A stretch of DNA of 36,901 nt, taken from positions 1-36,901 of the forward strand of contig QXVZ01007042.1 of NCBI GenBank assembly GCA_008931825.1, read 5' to 3'. Of this stretch, positions 20,349 through 31,669 are shown in pieces. The DNA comes from Phallusia fumigata (lineage: Eukaryota; Chordata; Ascidiacea; Phlebobranchia; Ascidiidae). A model generated the notes under the pieces. That model saw nothing but the letters and a program-made list of their open reading frames with translations, had not been told where the DNA came from and ran no database searches. Numbering within the stretch: the stretch's first letter is position 1; each line of letters begins with the position of its first letter. Position numbers and translations under genes: made by a program.

Positions 20349-21240
20349 TTCATATTCGAGTGCGAGAGAACCAAGATGGAACTGACTGTTGCTTAAGACA
20401 GGTTTGAATTAAGTTACCCTATTTCCGTTTATCCAGGCGTAAGTACCGTGTTAAATGTTTGTTGGGTAATTTCACAGTTTATAGAAGTCCTAGTTTAGTT
20501 AAGAGTGGGTGCAAGGCAGAAACGTTATGTTCTGAATAATTAAAAGTGTCGGCAAACCGAACGTCAAATGTGCGACAAATTTGGGCATGTTATTTTTTCC
20601 TGAAACTTTGTTACGTCGGCACTTATGTACGAAGAACTGTAGAATTAATGCACTTATTGTATTTGAATGCTCGGAGAGCCTTATACCTTTTATTCCGGCA
20701 GGTTTTTACAACTTGTTTAGTTTGTTTGCAGGTGATTGTCAACAAACCTTCCGAAATGATTGAAACACCAGGCAAGCCATGACGAATCTACACTAGCAGA
20801 GCGATGGAGGAATCTGATTGATATGCACCCTCGTGATGAATGACATGCCAAATGAAAAAAGAACAAAATTCCAGGCAGGATAATGTGCTTCGATAAACTT
20901 TATTTTTGTCAATCAAACCAGTGCACTATGCATTTTGTTCTGTCGTTAAATGTTTTACAACATTTACATTTTTTACAGGAGTAATATTCTGACGAAAATG
21001 GAAACTCATATCTGGTTGAAAGATTGCTTGGAATACCAACCCAAAACACATCAACAGGTAATTGCTACACTACACTTGCAACATTTTTTCAAAAATGTTT
21101 TACGATCTGTTTCGATTGATCTGGTTAACCAGGGTGCACACTGTTTAGCCTACGTGATATGATTATTTGCGACATGGTTTGCACTAAGCAACGTATAGGG
21201 ATGAACTTGCATTTTCTGTCTCTGGTATGTTTGATTTCAG

Positions 21241-21342
21241 GAACTTTGGATTCACTGCTGTCGGGGAAAATTCGGAACTTTAAAGAGAACCATTTCTGGC
21301 CGTAGGATTGCTGGGATCGCCAACGGTTTATTGCTATAACAG
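21241..21342 (+). repeat. Exon-like core, type A
   Basis: Preceded by GTATGTTTGATTTCAG and followed by GTAATTAACT. It contains CACTGCTGTCGGGGAAAA and GCTGGGATCGCCAAC, shared with other type A cores. Confidence 0.7.
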
Positions 21343-21513
21343 GTAATTAACTGCATAATTTCAAAAATATATATTTTACGATAAGTTTTGATCGGTGAAG
21401 GCCAACGGAGGCTAACCGGGGTGCACACTGTTTAGCCTACGCGATATGGTTTGCAACAGGCGTTGTCAAAGATAAGTTTGCATTTTTCTGTCTCTGGTAT
21501 GTTTTTGTTTCAG

Positions 21514-21622
21514 GCACTTTGTCCTTACCGCTGTCGGAGAAAAATCGAATTTTCGAAGAAGACTATTTCTGACTGTGGGTTTGGTGGCATAGTCAACTGC
21601 CAATAGGTTTAATGGTCAACAG
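21514..21622 (+). repeat. Exon-like core, type A
   Basis: Preceded by TGTTTTTGTTTCAG and followed by GTAATTGACTACAGTCAAG. It contains TTACCGCTGTCGGAGAAAAA. Stops occur in frames, so no coding is claimed. Confidence 0.7.
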
Positions 21623-24410
21623 GTAATTGACTACAGTCAAGTTCATCACTGGTTGAAGCACATGAGCACAAGATTGCGCTTGTTATTTTTTTGTTAATTT
21701 AAAATAAATCGACATGGAACTCATAACAAACTACTTATGTTTCAGATTTTCGTCAAAATCCGTTTCGTCCAATCCGTTTCAAAATCCGAGTCCTCCGAGA
21801 TTCTTAATGCTGAATGTAAGTGGAATATTACTTGATACAAAAAACTGAAGGTAAACCAGTATTGTTCACGCAGGTTAAACCCACCTGATTTGCTGACAAC
21901 CGCGGCCCTTTAGTTTTAATAATACGCAGTTTGTTGTATGGAACATAAAACATGAATTAAATGATCTTAAAATTTACTTAAAATTTAAACGTGACACTCT
22001 AGGTCAAGGTCACTACTTTTTGTTGGGCGGAGTTTCGTGAACACTTCGCTGTTGCTGATACGAATAGCGAGTCTCTTTGCATAATGATCAGAATATTACC
22101 GAAGTATGAGCAAAATCGAATTTACGATGGTGATAAACCGTAGGTCAGCAACCAAGGCGTCAACATAAACTAGCAGAAGCCTTACTACAATCGTGACGGG
22201 GAACCTTGCATCCTTTACTGTGCTAGGCTTGTACATCGAACTTGAACGGTTTCAATTTTGTTGCAGGTGACTGGTAGGCAATGGGGAATCTGCAGTAGCA
22301 AAAGCGATGAAGAAATCTGGTTGCTATCCATTAACGTGATGAGAAGCATTTCATGCGAAATGTAGGTAAACGATTGTCCGCACATGCATATGCGTTTCGA
22401 CAGATTGACATTTCTTCATTTTACTCCTAGAAATTTGAAGAACCAAGACTCCGGAGAAGATCATTGTTGCTTGTGGGATGCTGGTATCACCGACTCCAAG
22501 CGGTTAAACAGGTATTTAACTATCGTTATGTACATTAACGAATTAAGCTGGTAAATGCGGTATTATAACTTTAATTGGTGAAGGCTAACCAGGGTGCACA
22601 CAGTTTGGCCTTGGCAGTACGTTTTTCTTACATGATTTGCATGTATTTAGTGATGAATTTGCATTTTTCTGTCTTTGGTATGTTTTGTTTTAGGAACTTT
22701 GGTCTTACCGCTGTCAAGTAAAAATCGGGACTTGGAAAAGAGGACCGTTTATGGCCCGTTTTTGAAGGAAACATTGTATTCACTCAGTTAGTTTGTTTTT
22801 TCTTTTTGCCATGAAATGTTTGATGTATTTTAAACAACACTTGCATTCCGGCGACGTGTTGAAGTAAAGAGTTAAGAATCAGCCTACTCGGATGTTTTAA
22901 ATGCTGTGTGTGAGTGAACTAACACTTGATGCTAAATGCAAATCAGTTTTGTGCATTTGGTTAAAACCTTCCGTTTTGCTGACAATTACCGACTTACAGT
23001 TTGTATAATATGCAGTTTGTTATATGGAACATAGAACATGAATTAAATTATTAACTTAAAATTTCAACGTTACGATGTAGAAGGATAATGCTTTTTTAGC
23101 GAAGCTAAGTATCGTGAACACCTCCCTGTTGCTGATAAGAATGTTTTCTTTTGCATAATGTCAATATAAATTAGCATAAGTCGTAAAGTTATCGTTATCT
23201 TAAACGCTTTCATAGTATTTAAATGCACCTTTATTTCGCTACGCTCGTACAACGTTTTTATGTTTTTAGTTTAGTTGCGGGTAAAGATAAGCGATGAGGG
23301 ATCTGCTGTGGCAAAAGCGATGGAGGAGTCTAGTTTATTTCTGAATTTGATTCTTTTCATCAACGTAATAAGAAGCTTCACATGACAAATGTAAGTAAAC
23401 AACCGTCAAGGCGTTAACATGTGCTTCGATAAACTTCATTTTCTCTGGTGCCAATCAAGCTGATGACCATTTTGTTTTTTTACATTGTTATCTTTGTTGC
23501 AGATGTGTTTTTGGAGACGTTTCGGGAATATCCAACGGAATAAAAAGTCTGGACTAACAAAAGCAGTGGATGAATCCGGTTAATATACATCATTCTGATC
23601 ACATGCTAAATGTAAGTAAACAACCGTCCAGGCATGATCATGTGTTTTGTTAACTTTTATTGTTGGTCCCCGTTAATGACGGTATAACACGTATTCAAAT
23701 TGGCACACATGATAGATGGGTATCTGAAGTTGTTCACTGTCACTTTTGACCCCAGTTTGACCCATCAATTTACAAACAGGCCCCAAACACGTAAAATTGT
23801 AAAAACAGAAATTGCTAAGAGTAAGTCACCCAGGCGATTCCTATTTCGATAGTTGGCACATTTAAACGCATAAGTTTTTGTTGGATTCGGCCATTTTTTG
23901 ACCCCTAATGTTCATTTTGTGTTTACATGCCCTTCACCTCGGAAATAACGAATATATGCAGAGTGCTTCTCGTTAGTCGTTTGAAATTTTAGCCCGATTG
24001 GCTGGGTAGCAACCTTTACAGCCCCAGTCCCTAATACGTGTTTAAACGCTGACTGTTCTGCCGAAAACGCAACGACGCGAGTCGAAACGAATGATTGACT
24101 CAGCGGTTGCTTTATTCGACGACTTTTTAACAGGTTAAAAGGCATATTTTCGGGAGGCAAGTCAAGCGTTTCGCTGACTAAAATTATCGGAAAGGTAACT
24201 TCATTACGTTTGCTATATCACGCTGTAAAAGATGTGTTACAATAACTCTGCTTCTGTTTGCAGTAGTTCTCTGCAGTCGATTTGTATGTAAACTTAAAGG
24301 GAGAAACGTAGTTATTGAATTTATAGCGCGTCACTGAAACTGCTTTGGAAAAGTTTGTTTAAAGTTTGTTGTCCGGTTTGCTGCGGCTCACCAAATGTTA
24401 CTGTCTAATT

Positions 24411-24686
24411 CAGTGTTTCTCACCTTTTTTTGCTTACACGACCCAGAAAACGTTTAAAAAATTACTGGTTGTCCACTAGCTTATCCACATGGCAAGCTTC
24501 CCACATTAGCTTATTATGACATTGTTTTGAGCTTATGTCGCGTTTTATTCTAGCATGCACTTCAGTGGGAATCTTGCTATTGAAGAGGATCAGTTTCCTA
24601 ATTCTTCTGATAATTGGGATCCTAACATTTTTCATTTATCTCTGTGACCCTTTAGTGGTCCATGGCCCACTGGTTGAGAAACACTG
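24411..24686. mobile_element. Non-autonomous hAT-like element (MITE)
   Basis: 276 bp with terminal inverted repeats CAGTGTTTCTCACC (left) and GGTTGAGAAACACTG (right), which is CAGTGTTTCTCAACC read inward. This is the CAG.G.TTCTCAACC style typical of hAT superfamily termini. No transposase is encoded. The 8-bp flanks GTCTAATT and GTTTTAGT match at only 5 of 8 positions, so the target duplication is decayed or absent. It sits inside the cassette array. Confidence 0.75.
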
Positions 24687-27600
24687 GTTTTAGTCATGCT
24701 TTTAGTATGGTATTAGAAATGAATTTGTTTAGATTCAGACAGCTATCTTTAAGTTTTGTTTAATTGTTTGGTTATAAATCTTAAACTGATCCTGGCGTAT
24801 TAACACAACTACCAATGTGTGTGGGGACCCATACGTTTGTGTTTGTATAAACCATAGTGTTATCAATTGCCAAAGAACTCAATGACCCAATGTAATTGGG
24901 CAATGAATATATATTTAATGTGATTAAAGGAAATGGTTTGTTGTTAGAAATATAGTTTGTATTTGTAATGGCAACATGAAGAACGTCGCATCTAGGTTTT
25001 ATCGTTCTCAATTAGGACCAGTATACCGTATACCTGTTCTTAAAACTTTCAACATGTTTTTTAACATTTTTTGTATCAGTTTTGTGGCAGCGAGGAATGA
25101 ATCGAATGCAAACTACATTGTTAGAGTTAAGTTGAGTTGCTAGATTTTTATGTCTACACAGCGAAATTATGTAGCAGGGTAGTTTGGAGTGCACGTATTG
25201 AATGCATTATGCTCCGTAAACGATTTGCTATAGCTTTGCTTAATTAACAGCTTGTTGGACATTGACATTTCTGCATTTTTCTATCAGGAATTTAGACAAG
25301 CAAGACCCTGCCGAAGATCATTTTGCTTGTAGGATGCTGGGATTGTCGACTCCAAACGGTTGAATGCTTAACAGGAAAATGTCGCATTACAAATTTGATT
25401 GGTAAAGGCTAACCAGGGTGCACACTGTTTGGCCGTGATATTATGTTTTTGTGATATGGTGTGCATGTGTTTAGTGATGAATTTGCATTTTGTTTGTCTC
25501 TGGTATGTTTTTGTTTCAGGAACTTTGGTCTTAACACTGTCAAGTGGAAATTGGAACCGTTTATGGCTGTAGGATTTCTGGCTTCCAAATGGTCTATTGC
25601 TCAACAGGTAATTAACTAGTAGTCAAGTGCACTACTGATTATGAAACCCTTTTCTGATGAGAACACATTGTTTCTATTTTTAATACGCCGCAGCTTGTCC
25701 AACTTTTGCCATGAAGCGTTTGATTTATTTTGACGAAACTTCTACAGCTGAAAGATACGGTCATGGAGTTGTACTATGTGTTTTGTGTGTCCCCATATTG
25801 CTTATCCCAGGAGCCCCAAACGTGTAAAACGTACTTCAAACGTTTTGCGTGCTTGCAAATACCACAAACGAAAAGTTTTTGTAATTAATACAGAAAGCAA
25901 AAGTAAGTTAGGCCAGATATGTTACGGACCACTACCTTGTTGAAGGTTATTTAGTTTGTTTGTCTAGTTGAGGTTGTCACTAACTTAGAGAACATAATGA
26001 TACGGGTATAGCTTTTGGGAATTATTCTATGATAGAAATTGTAATGTGCGATGTAAATTTTAAGAAAGAAGCATCTCTGTTGCCATAGATAAGCGTCATA
26101 GCAACGTTATTTTTGCCGAGAAACTTGTAAATTGACACCTCTGTTTGTTGTTAACTATGTTTTCTGATTTTGGTTAATTGCATATTTCGATTAAGCACAC
26201 AAGAGTGAGTCTGTATTTAGTGAAATGAGTCACCTAGAAATTTCCTATTTTAATTGTTGATACAATGCGAATTGCTGTATTTTGTGACCTTTGGCTGGAT
26301 TCGACCATGTTCAGTGACCAGTGATTACCTGCCTTCTTTTATGCAATCCCCCCTTTGTCTATTTTGGCCCTACTGGACAAGAAGTGGCGTAAAGTAATAC
26401 GAAAAGGTTTGGACCACTGGTCAACCAGAAAAGAAATATTAAACTTATTATAAATAACTTAACTGTAAAATTTCCCCCTTAACTTATAAATTCCTCCCCG
26501 GTTGGGAGCAGAATGCATTAAAACGTAAATATATAGAGTGCCTCTCATTAAAGTGTTTAAACGCTGACTGTTGTGCCCAAAACCAAAACGAAATTTTTGT
26601 TGTTCTCAATCAAGTTGGTACATAATGCGATTTGTTATGTCGTTACATATTTAACGAAGAACAAGGTAAACTACATTTACAGAGTTAAGTTGAAGTTGCT
26701 ACATATTTATATCTACAAAGGGTGGTTTTACTTCCGTATTATTATTACTAATGCTGATGTCAGTTCCTACATAAAACTATTGGGAATGGTTGTTTATTAA
26801 AGTCACATGCGAGAGACCAAATCATTCGTTTACGAATCTCGCGTAACTGCGCATAAGATTTTTATGGGCAGGAAATTTTAAATCATTTGAAAGGGGGCAA
26901 CTTTTCGCCGTTGCACGCTTAACCGCCCTTTTGTTTGGATTTCAATGTTTGGTCAATAAAACGTGAAACTTTGCGTATTAACAGTGATTCTTCTTTGACA
27001 TTGACACTTCTGCCTTTTTATTTTAGAACTTTAGACAATAAGAGAAGATTGCTGGGATCGCCGACACAAAATGCTCAACAGGTAATTACTATACTACACG
27101 TACAAGATTATTTCAGAAATGTTCAGTTTTAATTGATGAGGCTAACCAGGGTGCACACTGTTTAGCCTACGCGTTATGATTTTTTGCGACATAGTTTGCA
27201 CTAAGCAACGTATAGAGATGAAATTGCATTTTTCTGTCTCTGGTAATCTTTGTTTCAGATACTTTCTTACCTTTGTCGAGTGGAATTGGAAGGGAGGTTT
27301 CTATCTTGGTATGAAAGATGCTTCTTGCTGTAAGATTGCTTGAATCCCCGATACAAAATGTTCAACAGATAAGTCCTACACTACACTTATGAACTATTTC
27401 AGAAACATTTTACGATCAGATTTGATTGATGTGGCTAACCAGGGTGCACACTGTTTAGCCAACGCGATATGTATTTTATGTTTTGCAACAGGCATTGTAT
27501 ATAGATGAAATTGCATCTTTCTGTCTTTGGTATGTTTTGTTTCAGGAACTTTGGCCTTACAGCTGACATGGAAAAAACGGAATTTATTGCAATTCGGCAG

Positions 27601-27719
27601 AAGACTACTTCTGGCTGTAGGATTACTGGATCGGTTGAATTCATCAAAGGTAATGTGTCCTCTTCCTGAAATTTATAGGTCCTCTTCATTGAAGTTAGTT
27701 TACTTTTTTCTGCCCTGAG

Positions 27720-28175
27720 GGTACACCGCTAGCCCCCTAAAATGGATCAAATTATTAAACAATGTTAAAATTGGGTGAAATGTGGACAGGTTGTATAATA
27801 TGTCATTGTAGTTCATTTATTGTTGTATTTTACCTCTTATAGCCCCAGTTGGTACCCCTAAACCACTGAAATGACCGACTGCGCACCCCACACCGTTAAA
27901 TCCCTCAAATTATTAAACGATGTTCGAATTTGGTGAAATGTTGACAGTTTGTATAACATTGTTGAGCACTGTGTATTTTGTCCTACAGCCACAGTAATCA
28001 CCCCACCTGTCCCGAAAATGGGTCAAATTGTTATTCAATGTCCGAATTACATGACGTTTGGGCAGTTTGTAGAACATTTCATTGTGGTACATAGAAGACG
28101 TGTTTTACCTTATAGCCTCAGAGGTTATCTCAATAGCCCCTGAATTGGTTTAAATTTTAAAACAGTGTTCGAATT
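27720..28175 (+). repeat. Tandem diverged copies of the 'CCTAAAATGGGTCAAATT' unit
   Basis: Three to four copies of roughly 110-150 bp, each with CC.AAAATGG.TCAAATT, then TTAAACAATGTTCGAAT, GACAGTTTGTA.AACAT, and TTTTACCT.ATAGCC.CAG. Single copies occur at 1400-1520, 3780-3930 and, reversed, 36050-36250. Confidence 0.7.
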
Positions 28176-28439
28176 AGATGGATATATTTTGAAAACTACC
28201 CTTCTAGTTAACTGCATAGTCATCCACATTAATAATGCAAACTTGCTAGCTTAATAACAAATGTTTTACAAAACGTTTTGGCTGGTGAAAGCTAACCAGG
28301 GTGCACACTGTTTGGCCTTTGCAATATGTTTTGCAACCGGCAGTGTGAAGAGATGAAATTGCATTTTTCTGTCTCTGATTTGTTTTTGTTTCAGGAACTC
28401 TGCCTGCCCTTGTTGAGGGGAATTTGGAAGAGGATATTT

Positions 28440-28725
28440 TTTTCTCGGTATGAAAGAGACTTCTACATTTGAAAAGCTCAGACAGTGGTCGAGCAGTCAT
28501 CCGATACTGACGTCATCCACGACTTTTTCTAGAAGAATACGATGGGCAATGCGAAATAAACTCAAACTCAAACTCAACTCAAATCATATCATCTGCTGTC
28601 TGTTCCTCGCCCATTTGTACATTTTAGTTTTATGATTTGGAATCAACTTCTTTATTGTTGTAAATGTTCTTCATGAAAATGAACGTGGGTGCACACATGT
28701 TGGTTTTCATTGGATCATTTACTTT
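28440..28725 (+). repeat. Left flank of the minisatellite palindrome
   Basis: About 28590-28605 (TCATATCATCTGCTGTCTGT) and about 28680-28715 (GAACGTGGGTGCACACATGT) reappear reverse-complemented at 34638-34657 and about 34560-34610, so the same DNA borders the satellite region on both sides. A TGACGTCA lies at 28508-28515. Confidence 0.75.
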
Positions 28726-28779
28726 TGTTGTCGTCGCATGTTTGCCGAAAGATTCTGTATTCCACAGTTAAAATGCACA

Positions 28780-31560
28780 TGTGTATATGTCGATCTAGTA
28801 TTGGTTGTGTATGTATGTGTATTTGTTGATGTCGTTTTGGTTGTGTATGTATTTGTTGATGTAGTTTTGATTGTGCATGTGTTTGTTGATGTAGTTGTGT
28901 CGTTTTGGTTGTGTATGTATTTGTTGATGTAGTTTTTGGTTGTGTATGTAGTTGTTAATGTAGTTTCGATCATGCATCCATTTGTTCATCTCGTTTTGGT
29001 TGTGTATGTATTTGTTGATGTCGTATTGGTTGTGTTTGTTGTTGGTAATGTAGTTTAGATCGTGTATGTATTTGTTGATGCAGTTTTGAATGTGTATGTA
29101 TTTGTTGATGTAGTTTTGGTTGTGTTTTGTTCTTCTCGTTTTGATCGTGCATGTATTTGTTGATGTCGTTTTGGTTGTGTATGTATTTGTTGATGTAGTT
29201 TTGATTGTGTATGTATTTGTTGATGTCGTTTTGGTTGTGTTTTGTTGATCTCGTTTTGGTTGTATGTATTTGTTCATCTCGTTTTGGTTGTGTGTATTTG
29301 TTGATGTCGTTTTGATTGTGCATGTGTTTGTTGATGTCGTTGTGTCGTTTTGGTTGTGTATGTATTCTTTGATCTCGTTTTGATCGTGTATGTATTTGTT
29401 GATGTCGTTTTGGTTGTGTATGTATTTGGTGATGTCGTTTTGGTTGTGTATGTATTTGTTGATGTAGTTTTGGTTGTGTATGTATTTGTTGTTGTCGTTT
29501 GGTTGTGCATGTATTTGTTGATGTGGTTTTGGTTGTGTAAGTGTTGGTTGTGTATGTCGTTTTGGTTGTGTATGTGTTGGTTGTTGATGTCGTTTTGGTT
29601 GTGTATGTATTTGTTGATCTCGTTTTGGTTGTGTATGTATTTGTTGATGTAGTTTTGATTGTGCATATATTTGATGATGTCGTTTTGGTTGTGTTTTGTT
29701 GATCTCGATTTGGTTGTGTATGTATTTGTTGATGTCGTTTTGGTTGTGTTTTGTTGTTCTCGTTTTGGTTGTGTATGTATTTTTTTAAGTAGTTTTGATT
29801 GTGCATATATTTGTTGATGTCGTTTTGGTTGTGTTTTGTTGATCTCGTTTTGATTGTGTATATATTTGTTGATGTAGTTTTGTTTTGTGTTTTGTTGTTG
29901 TCGTTTGGTTGTGTATGTGTTCGTTGATCTCATTTTGGATGTGTTTGTGTTTGTTGATGTCGTTTTGGTTGTGTATGTGTTCGTTGATCTCGTTTTGGTT
30001 GTGTATGTATTTGTTGATGTAGTTTTGATTGTGCATATATTTGTTGATGTCGTTTTGTTTTGTGTTTTGTTGTTGTCGTTTGGTTGTGTATGTGTTCGTT
30101 GATCTCGTTTTGGTTGTGTTTGTTGATGTGGTTGTGTTTTTTTGGTTGTGTATGTATTTGATGATGTCGTTCTGGTTGTGTATGTGTTCGTTGATCTCGT
30201 TTTGGTTGTGTATGTGTTTGTTGATGTCGTTGTGTCGTTTTGGTTGTGTATGTGTTCGTTGATCTCGTTGTGTCGTTTTGGTTGTGTATGTATTTGTTGA
30301 TGTCGTTTGGTTGTGTATGTCTTCGTTGATCTCGTTTTGGTTGTGCATATATTTGTTGATGTCGTTTTGTTTTGTGTTTTGTTGTTGTCGTTTGGTTGTG
30401 TATGTGTTCGTTGATCTCGTTTTGGTTGTGTTTGTTGATGTGGTTGTGTTTTTTTGGTTGTGTATGTATTTGATGATGTCGTTCTGGTTGTGTATGTGTT
30501 CGTTGATCTCGTTTTGGTTGTGTATGTGTTTGTTGATGTCGTTGTGTCGTTTTGGTTGTGTATGTATTCGTTGATGTCGTTTTGTTTGTGTATGTATTTG
30601 TTGATGTCGTTTTGTTTGTGTATGTGTTCGTTGATCTCGTTTTGGTTGTGTATGTGTTTGTTGATGTCGTTGTGTCGTTTTGGTCGTGTATGTATTTGTT
30701 GATGTCGTTTTGGTTGTGTATGTATTTGGTGATGTCGTTTTGGTTGTGTATGTATTTGTTGATGTAGTTTTGGTTGTGTATGTATTTGTTGTTGTCGTTT
30801 GGTTGTGCATGTATTTGTTGATGTGGTTTTGGTTGTGTAAGTGTTGGTTGTGTATGTCGTTTTGGTTGTGTATGTGTTGGTTGTTGATGTCGTTTTGGTT
30901 GTGTATGTATTTGTTGATCTCGTTTTGGTTGTGTATGTATTTGTTGATGTAGTTTTGATTGTGCATATATTTGATGATGTCGTTTTGGTTGTGTTTTGTT
31001 GATCTCGATTTGGTTGTGTATGTATTTGTTGATGTCGTTTTGGTTGTGTTTTGTTGTTCTCGTTTTGGTTGTGTATGTATTTTTTTAAGTAGTTTTGATT
31101 GTGCATATATTTGTTGATGTCGTTTTGGTTGTGTTTTGTTGATCTCGTTTTGATTGTGTATATATTTGTTGATGTAGTTTTGTTTTGTGTTTTGTTGTTG
31201 TCGTTTGGTTGTGTATGTGTTCGTTGATCTCATTTTGGATGTGTTTGTGTTTGTTGATGTCGTTTTGGTTGTGTATGTGTTCGTTGATCTCGTTTTGGTT
31301 GTGTATGTATTTGTTGATGTCGTTTTGGTTGTGTATGTGTTCGTTGATGTCGTTTTGATTGTGCATGTATTTGTTGATGTCGTGTTGGTTGTGTTTTGTT
31401 GATCTCGTTTTGATTGTGTATGTCTTCGTTGACCTCGTTTTGGTTGTGTATGTGTTCGTTGATGTCGTTTTTGTTGTGTATGTATTCGTTGATCTCGTTT
31501 TGAATGTACATGTATTGATGTCGTGTTTATTGTGTATGTATTTGTTTTTTAACGTCGTTT
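28780..31560 (+). repeat. Minisatellite array 1, 30-bp unit, GT-rich on + strand
   Basis: About 90 degenerate units of a 30-bp repeat, core TTGGTTGTGTATGTATT followed by TGTTGATGTC or TGTTGATCTC. Variants of unit length occur. Long open frames exist on both strands because the unit is divisible by three and nearly stop-free. They encode a 10-residue repeat (I-H-N-Q-N-D-I-N-K-Y type on the - strand, V-V-Y-V-F-V-D-V-V-L type on the + strand). Frames drift between units, so coding is unlikely. Confidence 0.9.
30684..31320 (+). repeat. Higher-order duplicate of 29384-30020
   Basis: About 637 bp inside array 1 repeats with an offset of exactly 1300, including idiosyncratic variants such as TTTTTTTAAGTAG at 29788 and 31088. 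A second, shorter internal duplication has an offset of 312 (from about 30050 to about 30362). Confidence 0.85.
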
Positions 31561-31669
31561 TTCTTGTGTGAATTGTTGTATGATCGTTTTGTTGTTGATC
31601 TAATTTTATTGTGATTCTTTAAATATGTTCGTTTTAATAAATTGTCGTTTACTTGATTGGAATTTTTGT

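Larger units (their letters stand above)
19900..28720 (+). repeat. Cassette array: exon-like cores alternating with hairpin-bearing spacers
   Basis: Type A cores (AG|GAACTTT..., ending CAACAG|GTAATT in intact copies) lie at 20979-21057, 21241-21342, 21514-21622, 22431-22511, 25520-25607, 27027-27081 and 27546-27649. Degraded ones start at 22694, 25288 and 27259. Type B cores (ending AAAT|GTAAGTAAAC or similar) lie at 22267-22361, up to 23390, and at 23503-23611, with a donor-less relative starting at 20732. Further AG/GT pairs bracket 20329-20401 and 21746-21815. Spacers carry GTGCACACTG hairpins near 21126, 21409, 22583, 25407, 27140, 27433 and 28290. Lengths and sequence vary between copies and no reading frame is shared. 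A larger duplication links about 21790-22360 with about 22880-23390. Confidence 0.8.

Noticed and set aside
29274..31106. 610-codon open frame on the - strand
   Set aside because: It is produced by a stop-poor 30-bp repeat, overlaps equally long frames in other phases and has no non-repetitive domain.
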